Below, piece after piece: positions 34,637-42,924 of a stretch of DNA of 64,000 nucleotides. Position 1 is the first letter of the stretch. The number at the start of each line of letters is the position of its first letter. This DNA comes from an uncultured Oscillospiraceae bacterium (GTDB lineage Bacteria > Bacillota > Clostridia > Oscillospirales > Ruminococcaceae): contig UQGL01000009.1 of the NCBI GenBank assembly GCA_900540595.1, positions 1-64,000 on the forward strand, given 5' to 3'. The position numbers and the translations under genes are program-made. The notes below the pieces were generated by a model that did no database searches, was not told where the DNA came from, and worked only from the letters and a program-made list of their open reading frames with translations.

Positions 34637-34938
34637 TTTCTGTTGTCTTTCTGCCCTTGGTCATATAAATCTCCGTTCCGGCTGCTCGCCTCTCCTTGAT
34701 TTCTTTATGACCATTATACCACTTTATCCAGTTCCGCAGCTGCTTTTTGTCTTTAATCCCGTGTTTTTTGCAAATAGTCCGTAAACTGCCACCGCCTCCA
34801 AGATAATCCTGCACTGCTTGCAGCTTTAGTTTCCTGTCGTAGTACTTGTTCCTTCTTCTTGACATAATAAAGCCCCCTTAGTGTAGACTTGAAAATTTTT
34901 GCTTTTTTAGATGTCTACTCTAAGGGGACTATATCAAT
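34637..34938 (-). mobile_element. Truncated second copy of the IS3-family element
   Basis: 302 bp nearly identical to 19987-20288 (one difference seen, T for C near 34904). It covers the IS end and the first ~75 codons of orfA (34637-34865). The other end is lost at 34637. It has the same orientation as the full copy, so the two flank the glycoside cluster as direct repeats. Confidence 0.88.
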
Positions 34939-35036
34939 TGTCAGCGCATTATCAGTGAATACAACTATTCAAAAATGAGCATTTTGATATATATCATAGG
35001 AGATTACGGTACAATTCCCCAAATTCTTTGTCACCC

Positions 35037-35068
35037 CCGCTGTATCACCCGATACAGCGGTATTTTTT
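35037..35068 (+). terminator. Terminator in the decayed region
   Basis: Perfect 10-bp stem CCGCTGTATC/GATACAGCGG with loop ACCC, then TATTTTTTTA. It stands just before the DUF3846 remnant. Confidence 0.7.
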
Positions 35069-35089
35069 TATCAAAAAGGAGTTTTCTAC

Positions 35090-35435
35090 CTGATAAACGA
35101 GAACAAAATCCGTATTCTGTATGTTCAGCCGGGCAAGCATCCGGAAAAACGGTTCGCTATGAATAAGCTGCGCACTCTTCAGCAGCTTGTCGGTGGGGAT
35201 ATGCAAGCCGTATACCCATGGTCAAAGGACGATGTGGCGCTTATCTGCAACGATTCGGGCAAGGTGGATGGTCTGCCGCTGAACCGTTCCCTTGAGGATT
35301 ATGATATTATCGCGGGCAATTTTTTTATTTGCGGTTTTTCCGGAGAGGAATTTTGCAGCCTGACCGACAAGCAGCTCCGACACTACGAAAAGCTGTTTCG
35401 TGACCCGGAGCTGTTCTTGCCGACCCCCATTGGCA
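35090..35435 (+). pseudogene. DUF3846 protein, 3' truncated
   Basis: Reading from a CTG at 35090 with AAGGAG 8 bases upstream gives INENKIRILYVQPGKHPEKR and continues RTLQQLVGGDMQAVYPW, GKVDGLPLNRSLED and IIAGNFFICGFSGEEFCSL, typical of DUF3846 proteins of clostridial conjugative elements. After about 35435 the frame runs into antisense of an unrelated gene, so the native C-terminus is lost. The start codon may itself be mutated. Confidence 0.7.
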
Positions 35436-36766
35436 TTATGGGCATCGCCCTGTCCATTGAACACGGGCAGGGTTATTCCTGCCGTAGCCACATACTGGCA
35501 GCTGTCCCATGGAGAATCGTTGCGGCCAGCCTTGAGCAGCTTCAGCACTACTGTCCTGTCAGCAAATTCCGCGGCGGTTTTGGCTGCGGGATCTGTATCT
35601 GTGTCGCTCAGATAGTAGCAGTTGGTGGGGTTGTTATTAGCTTGGCCGTAGCCTACGATTTTACTAACATAATTGCCACCAGTGATTTCGCCGACATTAT
35701 AGCAGTTGAAAATTCGTCCGGAAAGATTATAACCGCAGATACCGCCGGTGTCGCTACTGCCGGTGATGTTGCCGATGTTATAGCAATCGCAGATTATTGT
35801 CATAGAACTTGAACTGGGGACATATCCGACAATTCCGCCGACTCTGGCATCTTTGCCTGTGTAGGAGACCGTGCAGAGGCTGGCGCAGTTTTCAATGGTT
35901 TCTCTCTCAGCGTAGCCCGCAATGCCGCCGCACCACCCCTGGTCAACAGTACATGACACCGAGCCTGCCACCGTCAGTTTCCGGATGGCACCGCCTATTA
36001 CGCAGCCGAACAGATCGGCGCGCTTGACATCGCCGGTTATGCTCAGATTCCTGACGGTGTGTCCCTGCCCGTCAAAGGTACCGGTATAGGCACTGGATTC
36101 ACTCGGGCCGATGGGCGTCCATTCCTCATTATTCAAATCAATGTCCGCAGTCAGCACAGCGCAGATTTTGGTTTCATCTGGGGTTTTGGCATTATTCACC
36201 TTATCCCGGAACCATTTCAGCCCCTCGGCGGTGGAAATCTGATAGGGGTCGTTCTCCGTGCCGCTGCCGGTGGCAAGCGCGGGGGTGCCGGTGATCGTAC
36301 CGTTGAATGTGCCGCCGATGATGGTACCGTTGTTGGTCACCTTGCCGTTGTACATGCCGCCGGTGATGGTTCCGTTGTTGATGACCTCGCCGTTGAATTT
36401 ACCGCTTTCGATGGTGCTGCTGGGGGTAACGGTCACTTTGCCATTGAACACAGTCCCGCCGGAGCCTGTAATGGTACAGGGACCGTCTATTGTATCTCCC
36501 AGCACGACGTCGCCGTCAACCGAACCGCCGATGGCGTAAAGCTCCCCATAGCTGGAATTATTCTTAGAGCCGGTGATGTATAGTCCGCTTCCGTTTACCG
36601 CAGCACATTGGGAAATTTGCGCGTTGCCCTCCAAGGTGATCCACCTCATGCAAGCGGCGCTCACGCCGCCGCCATAGGTTTCGCCGGGGTTGATGGAATG
36701 TTCTGTTGGAACAGCAGACATATTATAAAACGGAAAATGAATAACAGCCGCAAATAGGATCCTCAC
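35436..36766 (-). pseudogene. GLUG-repeat surface protein fragment
   Basis: On the minus strand, residues typical of GLUG/beta-solenoid surface proteins are visible: TFDGQGHTVRNLSITGDVKR, GGIAGYAERETIENCASLCT, VGGIVGYVPSSS, GGICGYNLSGRIFNCYNVGE. The N-terminal part has short repeats (VINNGTITGGMYNGKVTNNG). No signal peptide or anchor is encoded, and the 3' end runs into the DUF3846 remnant on the other strand. It is an internal fragment of an adhesin-like protein, not a working gene. Confidence 0.7.
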
Positions 36767-36781
36767 ACAAAATCATCTAAA

Positions 36782-36854
36782 ACCAAGGAAAGCACACGCG
36801 ATACTAATCCATCTGATTTTTTCAGCGGATTTGGTCGTGTGTGCTTTTCTTGGT
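36782..36854. terminator. Long inverted repeat, probable bidirectional terminator
   Basis: 20-bp arms (ACCAAGGAAAGCACACGCGA against TCGTGTGTGCTTTTCTTGGT, 18 of 20 paired) with a second inner stem. It lies just past the stop of the XRE gene and may mark the left edge of the intact part of element D. Confidence 0.55.
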
Positions 36855-36894
36855 ATATGATTTTATGGATGGTTATGGAACGCGGTGATACCTT

Positions 36895-37455
36895 TTATTT
36901 GGCTTTTCTCCATTTTCTTTTCGGTTCGCGCTTCCCGGCCATATCGGAGGAAGCGGGCCATTGGAGCAACCATTCGAGATACTCGGATTTTGTGATAGTG
37001 CCGGAGGCGAGTTCCTGCTTTCGGGTAAGCCACTCCTTCATGAGGTCATTAAAGAGTGGTACATTCACCCACAGTACGGTTGCGGGTGCGATTGAGTCGC
37101 CCCATGTGGTGCAGGCGTTGCCGCGCAGTTCGATTGTTTTACTTTCTATCGGCGCAATCGAAGCATCAAGCGTGGTTTCAGCCAGTTTGAAAGATCTTCT
37201 ATGTTCAAAATCATACCACATAATTGTCCGCAGAATATCCGGAAGAAACTTGTCGCTCACGAAAAATGTTTCTTCTTTGACATCCAAAACTTTTGCGATT
37301 TCTTTTAGTAGAGATGGCTTGGGAACACGGTATCCTATTTCATATTGTGCGATTCGATTTGCGCCGCCGTCCCCAAGATTGAGAAGGTCACCCAGTTGTT
37401 TTTGTGTCAGACCTCTATGAAGTCGTACTAGTTTGATTTTTTGACCTACTTCCAT
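36895..37455 (-). CDS. XRE-family repressor of element D
   Basis: 186 residues. Helix-turn-helix in residues about 7-60 (KIKLVRLHRGLTQKQLGDLL, then PSLLKEIAKVLDVKEETFFV). The C-terminal part has no recognised domain; it ends in a basic stretch KREPKRKWRKAK. ATG 37455 has GGAGGA upstream. Divergent from the excisionase at 37636 and facing paired palindromic operators, it should be the repressor holding element D integrated. Confidence 0.85.
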   Translation of the reverse strand: MEVGQKIKLVRLHRGLTQKQLGDLLNLGDGGANRIAQYEIGYRVPKPSLLKEIAKVLDVKEETFFVSDKFLPDILRTIMWYDFEHRRSFKLAETTLDASIAPIESKTIELRGNACTTWGDSIAPATVLWVNVPLFNDLMKEWLTRKQELASGTITKSEYLEWLLQWPASSDMAGKREPKRKWRKAK

Positions 37456-37549
37456 AAAAAAAGTCCTCCCATAAATTTTCTCTATTGTAACACACTATAA
37501 CATGAAAGCGCAAGTAAAAAATCGAAAAATGAATTTTTTGTGACTTCTA

Positions 37550-37604
37550 TTGACATTCGCTCGTGGGCGAAGTATCTTATATGTATACTTCGCTTGCAGG
37601 CGAA
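37550..37604 (+). promoter_or_regulatory. Excisionase promoter with paired operators (element D)
   Basis: -35 TTGACA (37550-37555), 17-bp spacer, -10 TATCTT (37573-37578). The spacer is almost entirely one palindrome, TTCGCTCGTGGGCGAA (37556-37571). A second, TTCGCTTGCAGGCGAA, is at 37589-37604, 33 bp centre to centre (about three helical turns), over the start of transcription. Confidence 0.78.
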
Positions 37605-37635
37605 GGAGAAATACTGATATAAGGATGGTGATCGA

Positions 37636-37872
37636 ATGGATTGTAAAGAAATCAGAGAAATGTACAAGCTCATGTTTGCGGAGTACCCGGACATTGTAAC
37701 GGTCAAGGATCTGCAAGCCATGCTGGGCATCAGCCGCCACGCGGCCTATGACCTGCTGGGGGAGGGCGAAATCAGCTGCATCCGGCTGGGAAACGCCTAC
37801 AAAATCCCCAAAATCAATGTGATCAATTATGTTCTGAAAAGTCCGTGCGGTCAGACCCGCGTGAGCGCGTAG
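37636..37872 (+). CDS. xis: Excisionase-type HTH protein (element D)
   Basis: 78 residues, ATG 37636. Winged-helix excisionase pattern: FAEYPDIVTVKDLQAMLGIS, RHAAYDLLGEGEISCIRLGN, AYKIPKINVINYV. It is closely related to the element A excisionase. Unlike in elements A and B, it is not beside the integrase (41528); the replication and mob genes lie between. Control by the adjacent repressor/operator pair is likely. Confidence 0.8.
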   Translation: MDCKEIREMYKLMFAEYPDIVTVKDLQAMLGISRHAAYDLLGEGEISCIRLGNAYKIPKINVINYVLKSPCGQTRVSA

Positions 37873-38343
37873 GAGCTGCCTTGATTCTGGCAAGAGCACC
37901 TCCCCGTCTCAAATAGATTCGGCACCTTGAAAACTGCATATCCGACAAGCAAGGTACATTCACCACATTGCCGTCAACTTACGAGTACGGCAGCGCAGAC
38001 AGAGTACGCGCCATGACTGCCACCGGGCACGAGCGATTCAGTCTCTGGTAAACACCCCGTGGCGGAGTGGAGCGCAATGACAGATGTGGTCGTAAAGATA
38101 CTTCCGTCCAGTCATAGTTCACACAATGAGGGCGGCAGGCAGAGAACCTGGCTGGGGTAAAAATACCCATGATGCCGTTGCAGCCGAACGGCAGCCTTGC
38201 AAGTCGTCCCCGCAGCTGGGGCAAAGTGGACAAATGCAGCTGCAAATCGAAAAGTTATCCCGAAAGTATGCGAAACCGATTCGCGTTTTCCAGTCTAATA
38301 AAAGTAGGGAATCAAAACCGTATACTTTCGGGGAATTTATTGC
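37873..38343 (+). other. Non-coding leader region of element D
   Basis: About 470 bases without a supported gene. It begins with an ACCTTGAAAACTGCATATCC box at about 37922. A loosely similar layout (the same box, then a GTGGCG..GTGGA segment) occurs at 1290-1450. Short frames here lack ribosome binding sites. It may be a structured untranslated leader or part of an origin. Confidence 0.35.
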
Positions 38344-38410
38344 AAGTGAATCAGATTTGATTCACTTTCCAGAGCGTAAGGCATAAAAGTGAATCAGTTC
38401 TGATTCACTT
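38344..38410. repeat. Twin 24-bp palindromes upstream of the RepA-like gene
   Basis: AAGTGAATCA-GATT-TGATTCACTT at 38344-38367 and AAGTGAATCA-GTTC-TGATTCACTT at 38387-38410, with identical perfect 10-bp arms and starts 43 bp apart. They are followed by a GC-rich hairpin (ATCCGCC/GGCGGAT, about 38424-38448). This suits a replication-initiator or repressor binding site. The remainder to 38622 is GC-rich and gene-free apart from a ribosome binding site. Confidence 0.8.
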
Positions 38411-38622
38411 GCAGTAACCGCCCAAATCCGCCCGGTGTGGGGCGGATGCCCCGCGTCGCACACGGACGCGACATCACCCGCAGACCCGCCGTTGGGCGCG
38501 TTTGTGGCGCTGTGGGGCGGCGTGAGCCGTACAATTTAACACTAGAGAATAAAACTTACTACACACAAAAAGACGATAGTATGAGATAATAGATATATAC
38601 CAAAACAGAAAGGACGATGCGA

Positions 38623-39807
38623 ATGAATTATGAAACACTTCCAAAAACGATCTCTGCCGAAGAACTGCTCTCCACGCCGCTGCCGCCGGTCAAATGGATC
38701 ATCCCCGATCTGCTCCCGGCAGGTCTGGCGCTGTTTGCCGGCCCCAGCAAAGCGGGCAAAAGTTGGCTGACTTTGTGGCTGTGTTTGCAGGTCGCGCAGG
38801 GCAAGCCCATGTGGGGACGCGAAATTGAGCCGCACACCGTGCTTTATCTCTCGCTGGAGGATACCTTTAACCGCCTGCAAAAGCGCCTTCTCCAGCTTGT
38901 GGGCAGCGAAGAAGCCCCCGAACGGCTGGTCATGCAGACGGAATGCAGCAGCATCGGGCAGGGGCTGGAGGAACAGCTTGTCAGCTTTATCTACCAGCAC
39001 CCAGATACCGGGCTGATCGTCATCGACACCTTGCAAAAGGTGCGTTCCAGCGACCAGAACAACAGTATGTATGCCAGCGATTACAAGGAAATCAGCGCCT
39101 TGAAAGCACTGGCAGACAAGTACAATGTCTGCATTTTGCTGATCCACCATCTGCGTAAACAAGCCGCAGATGATCCGTTCCAGCAGATTGCAGGCTCCAA
39201 CGGTTTGATGGGCGCGTCCGATACCAGTTGGGTCATGCAGCGCAAGCGTATGAGCCAGACCGCCAGCATCTTGGTGACCGGGCGCGATATGGATAACAAA
39301 ACGCTGCGTCTGCACGAAGAAAACTGCGTTTGGATACTGGACGAGGAAGAAAGCACCGAACAAATTATCGCTAAGGCTGTGCCGAGTTACCTTTGGAAAG
39401 TGGCTGACTACATCGATAGTGTCGGAACATGGCAGGGCACAGCCACCGAACTGCTTTCCGCAGCCGATATTGAGGGCGTTTTGCCCCACCAGCTGACCCG
39501 AAAAATCGTGGAACACTTCGATACGGTGTTCACGCCAAGAGGTATCCGCTATGAAACCCACCGCACCTCGCAGGCGCGGCAGATGAAGTTCTCCCATGAC
39601 GGAAATGACGCAGATGACGCTAATGACGCTGAAATTGACATAACTCAGCTTTTCAAATGGGATATCTCACAAACAGCGTCATCAGCGTCATTAGCGTCAC
39701 AAAGGTCGCGTAAGGAGAGCAAGCATGGGCGAAGTGTTGCCACAGGGCAACCCGCCGAAAAGCCTACGGGGACAGCCCCGAACCCCTGTGAGGCTGCTGG
39801 CGCATGA
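38623..39807 (+). CDS. RepA-like AAA ATPase (RecA-fold helicase family)
   Basis: 394 residues. Of two in-frame ATGs (38617 and 38623), the second has the better distance from AAAGG. A RecA/DnaB-like ATPase domain occupies residues about 20-235: Walker A FAGPSKAGKSWL, Walker B GLIVIDTLQKV, then ILLIHHLRK and QIAGSNGLMGASDTSWVM. The C-terminal part is low in complexity (DGNDADDANDAEID). It is related to plasmid RSF1010-type RepA helicases. It probably unwinds the element during replication or transfer. It overlaps the next gene by 4 bp (ATGA). Confidence 0.85.
   Translation: MNYETLPKTISAEELLSTPLPPVKWIIPDLLPAGLALFAGPSKAGKSWLTLWLCLQVAQGKPMWGREIEPHTVLYLSLEDTFNRLQKRLLQLVGSEEAPERLVMQTECSSIGQGLEEQLVSFIYQHPDTGLIVIDTLQKVRSSDQNNSMYASDYKEISALKALADKYNVCILLIHHLRKQAADDPFQQIAGSNGLMGASDTSWVMQRKRMSQTASILVTGRDMDNKTLRLHEENCVWILDEEESTEQIIAKAVPSYLWKVADYIDSVGTWQGTATELLSAADIEGVLPHQLTRKIVEHFDTVFTPRGIRYETHRTSQARQMKFSHDGNDADDANDAEIDITQLFKWDISQTASSASLASQRSRKESKHGRSVATGQPAEKPTGTAPNPCEAAGA
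39737..39805. other. Candidate oriT of element D
   Basis: Hairpins GTTGCC/GGGCAAC (about 39737-39752) and CGGGG/CCCCG inside an AGCCT/AGGCT outer stem (about 39763-39795) overlap the 3' end of the ATPase gene, directly before the mob genes. Location matches the oriT of element B; sequence does not. Confidence 0.4.
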
Positions 39808-40073
39808 GAAAGCGCAGCGTTGGAATCAATGTCCGCGTCAGCGTCACAGAGAAACGAAAAATGACGCTGATGGCTAAACGATGCGGGCTGTCGCTCTCGG
39901 AATACTTACGCCAGCGGGCGCTGGGATATGAACCGGGTGAACACCCGCCCAAGGAGGCATTTGATGTGCTGGATAAATTGGATGAAATTGCAGAGAACTG
40001 TTCTGCACGGGAAGGGGCGGCCATCAACGCCCAGACTGACCGCTTGAGGGACCTGCTCATTGGCGGTAACTAA
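39804..40073 (+). CDS. mobC: MobC-like relaxosome protein (element D)
   Basis: 89 residues, ATG 39804 overlapping the ATPase stop. Ribbon-helix-helix-like N-terminus (VGINVRVSVTEKRKMTLMAK, CGLSLSEYLRQRAL) and a helical C-terminus. It is shorter than the element B MobC but in the same position, overlapping the relaxase gene by 14 bp. It probably binds oriT. Confidence 0.75.
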   Translation: MRKRSVGINVRVSVTEKRKMTLMAKRCGLSLSEYLRQRALGYEPGEHPPKEAFDVLDKLDEIAENCSAREGAAINAQTDRLRDLLIGGN

Positions 40074-41403
40074 GATCTGGGCAATCAAGGACAGCTTACA
40101 GCGCGTCCTTGACTATGCAGCCAATCCGGACAAAACCGAATACGATGCTCTTGCCCAAGCGCTGCACTACGCAGAAAACGATGCCAAGACCAAGTTGAAC
40201 GAGAGCGCCCAGCTTGTCACCGGCATCCATTGCAGACTAGACCACGCATGGGAAGATATGCGGGCTGTACAGGAACGCTTTGGTAAAGCAGACGGCGTGG
40301 TGGCGCTCCACGCCTACCAAAGCTTCCGCGAAGGAGAGATTACTCCAGAGCAGTGCCACGAAATTGGCGTGGCGCTGGCCCGCAAAGTTTGGGGCAAGCG
40401 CTTTCAGGTGCTGGTCTACACCCACATGAACACGGATAACCTGCACAACCACTTTGTCATCAATTCCGTATCGTATGTGGACGGCAAGAAGTACGAGCAG
40501 CGCCGCAGCCAGTATGCCGAGTTCCGGGCAGCATCCGACAAGCTGTGCCGGGAGTACGGCTTGTCGGTGGTGGAGCAGCCCAAGGTAAAAGAACCTGCAC
40601 GATATGCCCGGATGCGGGAGGCTATCGACCAAGCCTGTGAGGATGCCAGCGCCGCCGAGGATTTTCACAGAGCGCTGTATCGGCAAGGGTATATTTTCGG
40701 CAGTGACCCTAACCGTAGGTACGCAACCATCCGGGCGCGGGATGGCGGCCGTGCAGTGCGGCTTTATAGGCTGGGAGAAGAATACGATTTACCTGCCATA
40801 GATGACCGACTGCGCGGGAACTACTTACTGTATGGGCCAAGGCTGTATGAGTTGAAACACCCGCCCCGGCAGTACACGCCGAAACGGTATCGTCCTACGG
40901 AAAATAGAAGCATCCTCCAAATTTTCTTTGAGGTATTCTTCGGGGAATCCCAGATGCACCGCTTATATCTGTACTACTGTTACCAACTGGGCATCTTACC
41001 CAAGAAGCAGCAGCCCCGCATCAACCGCCCGGAATTAGAGCGTATATGGAAAGACACTGAGAGAATCCTTGCCGAACACGCCTTCGTTCATGACCACAAG
41101 TTCCCATCTTTGCAGGCCATCGTGGACTATCGCAAGGGCTTGTCCCAGCAGATGGAAACCCTTACCGCGCAGCGTGCCGAGGTCGTCAAGCAGATGCGCC
41201 GAAAGGATGCTCCGCCGGAACTGGCAGACCAACGCATGGCGTTGACCTGTGAGATTGCCAAACTCCGCAAAGAGGATAAGATTGCAGAGGGAGCAATCAA
41301 GCGTATTCAACGCACACGCGAATCCAACCGTATTGACCGGGAAAACAGAATGCCGCAACATCCCAGACCACGCCGTCGCAGCCGGGAACAGGAGCGCGAA
41401 TGA
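40060..41403 (+). CDS. mobA: Relaxase MobA (MOBP-type) of element D
   Basis: 447 residues from a TTG start at 40060 (translation coupled to mobC; the product begins MAVTKIWAIKDSLQRVLDYA, like the element B relaxase). HUH motif: VYTHMNTDNLHNHFVINSVS (about residues 120-140). The C-terminal half is basic and helical. It nicks oriT and leads DNA into a recipient using another element's secretion system. Same length class as typical mobilizable-element relaxases. Confidence 0.9.
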   Translation: MAVTKIWAIKDSLQRVLDYAANPDKTEYDALAQALHYAENDAKTKLNESAQLVTGIHCRLDHAWEDMRAVQERFGKADGVVALHAYQSFREGEITPEQCHEIGVALARKVWGKRFQVLVYTHMNTDNLHNHFVINSVSYVDGKKYEQRRSQYAEFRAASDKLCREYGLSVVEQPKVKEPARYARMREAIDQACEDASAAEDFHRALYRQGYIFGSDPNRRYATIRARDGGRAVRLYRLGEEYDLPAIDDRLRGNYLLYGPRLYELKHPPRQYTPKRYRPTENRSILQIFFEVFFGESQMHRLYLYYCYQLGILPKKQQPRINRPELERIWKDTERILAEHAFVHDHKFPSLQAIVDYRKGLSQQMETLTAQRAEVVKQMRRKDAPPELADQRMALTCEIAKLRKEDKIAEGAIKRIQRTRESNRIDRENRMPQHPRPRRRSREQERE

Positions 41404-41527
41404 TGTCAGTTTGCACCCAATGTGCAGGACGGTTCTTGTGCAATTCTGTGAATAGCTTTCCGGCAGGATTGCTGGTATCGTTGTACCGAACCCAAAATGC
41501 AGCAACTTGAAAAAAGGAGAGATGCCT
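41404..41527 (+). repeat. Integrase D leader, first copy of a duplicated leader
   Basis: About 120 bp with landmarks CAATTCTGTGAATAGCT, GGATTGCTGGTAT, TTGTACCGAACCC and the ribosome binding site ending GGAGAGATGCCTAT. A diverged second copy lies at 42758-42890, downstream of the integrase. Confidence 0.8.
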
Positions 41528-42712
41528 ATGGTAGCAGGACGCTTACAGGAGAAAAACGGATTTTATTACATTGTGCTGAGTTACACGGACTCGGCGGGCA
41601 AACGCCGTCAGCCGTGGATCGGCACAGGGCTGCCCGTCAAGGGCAACAAAAAACGCGCCGAAAAAATGCTGGCGGATACGCGAAAGGATTTCACGATTCC
41701 CAAGGGTCAGGTGTCCGAACTCAGCCCCGATATGGCATTCAGCGACTATATGCGGTACTGGCTGAAAATGATGCGCACAGCCGTAACGGAAACTACTTAC
41801 TCGTCCTATTGCTTCAATGTGGAAAAGCACATTATTCCTTACTTTGAACCGCTGGGCGTAACGCTGGCAGGGTTACAGCCGCGGCAAATCCAGAGCTTCT
41901 ATCTGCACGAAGCGGAAACGCTGAAAAACACCTCTATCCTGCGATTCCACGCCAATCTTCACAAGGCGCTGAAATACGCTGTGCGCATCGACCTGATAGC
42001 CAGCAACCCGGTGGACAAGGTGGACCGCCCCAAGCCGCAGGCGTTCATGGCAAGCTATTACAGCGCCGAGGAAATGGAAAAGCTCTTTGAAGCCGCCCAA
42101 GGCCATAAGCTGGAACTGATTATCCAGCTTGCAGCTTTTTACGGCTTGCGCCGAGCCGAGGTGATGGGCTTGCGGTGGGAGGCCATCGACTTTGAAGCCA
42201 AGACGCTGACCATCCGCCACATCGTGACCAGCACCCGCATTGATGGCAAGAAGATTTTGGTGGAGGCTGACCGAGCCAAAACAAAATCCAGTCTGCGCAC
42301 CTTGCCGCTGATAGACCCGATTGCCGAACGCTTAAAAGCCGTCAAAGAGCAGCAGGAATACAACCAGAAAATCTGCGGCAACTGCTATAATCAAGAGTAC
42401 CTTGGCTATGTATTTGTGGATGCAATGGGAAATCTGATCCAACCGGATTCCGTGACGACAGGCTTTCCGCAGCTGCTGAAAGAGAATGGTCTGCGCAGGA
42501 TCCGATTCCACGACTTGCGCCACTCCTGTGCCAGCCTATTGCTGAAAGAGGGCGTGCCGATGAAGCAGATTCAAGAGTGGCTGGGTCACAGCGATATTTC
42601 CACCACAGCCAACATTTACGCGCATCTGGATTCGCAGTCCAAGAACCTGAGCGCCCGGACGATGGCAAACACGCTGACATTGCCGGAGGCACAGCCCATA
42701 AAGAAGTGGTAA
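41528..42712 (+). CDS. int: Tyrosine integrase of element D
   Basis: 394 residues; ATG 41528 is preferred (AAAGGAGAG 6 bases upstream) and yields MVAGRLQEKNGFYYIVLSY, matching integrase A. Catalytic residues: YGLRRAEVMGLRW (Arg), HDLRHSCASLLL (His-x-x-Arg), GHSDISTTANIYAHL (His, Tyr). A Cys motif CGNCYNQEYLGYV lies at about residue 285. Integrases A and D are close homologues. The gene ends 411 bp before the intact tRNA-Ser; that gap holds a terminator, a leftover leader copy and hairpins. Confidence 0.93.
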   Translation: MVAGRLQEKNGFYYIVLSYTDSAGKRRQPWIGTGLPVKGNKKRAEKMLADTRKDFTIPKGQVSELSPDMAFSDYMRYWLKMMRTAVTETTYSSYCFNVEKHIIPYFEPLGVTLAGLQPRQIQSFYLHEAETLKNTSILRFHANLHKALKYAVRIDLIASNPVDKVDRPKPQAFMASYYSAEEMEKLFEAAQGHKLELIIQLAAFYGLRRAEVMGLRWEAIDFEAKTLTIRHIVTSTRIDGKKILVEADRAKTKSSLRTLPLIDPIAERLKAVKEQQEYNQKICGNCYNQEYLGYVFVDAMGNLIQPDSVTTGFPQLLKENGLRRIRFHDLRHSCASLLLKEGVPMKQIQEWLGHSDISTTANIYAHLDSQSKNLSARTMANTLTLPEAQPIKKW

Positions 42713-42722
42713 TTTGAACAGC

Positions 42723-42756
42723 GGCGGCACCTGAGAAATCGGGTGCCGCCTTTTTT
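42723..42756 (+). terminator. Terminator of integrase D
   Basis: Stem GGCGGCACC/GGGTGCCGCC with a 9-10 nt loop followed by TTTTTT. Confidence 0.85.
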
Positions 42757-42757
42757 G

Positions 42758-42890
42758 CTGTTAATTTGTACCCAAGCTGCGGGAAGAATCTTGTGTAGTT
42801 CTGTGAATAGCTATTTGCCGCGATTGCTGGTATGATTTGTACCGAACCCGAAAATCACTACTTGAAAATAAAGGGGAGATGCCTATAAGA
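42758..42890 (+). repeat. Orphan second copy of the integrase leader
   Basis: It repeats the landmarks of 41404-41527 in order (TAGTTCTGTGAATAGCT, CGATTGCTGGTAT, TTTGTACCGAACCC, then AAGGGGAGATGCCTATAA) but leads to no gene: after ATGCCTATAAG the frame stops at once. It is the footprint of a lost, related integrase. Confidence 0.75.
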
Positions 42891-42924
42891 AAAGCATGAG
42901 GATTTTGCAAAGCGGCAATAAAAA

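Noticed and set aside
35222..36766. Full 514-residue GLUG protein as a working gene
   Set aside because: The C-terminal ~70 residues are antisense of the DUF3846 remnant and no signal peptide is encoded; called a fragment instead.
38126..38386. Small open frame (86 residues) in the element D leader
   Set aside because: No ribosome binding site, overlaps one of the twin palindromes, composition not protein-like; treated as non-coding.
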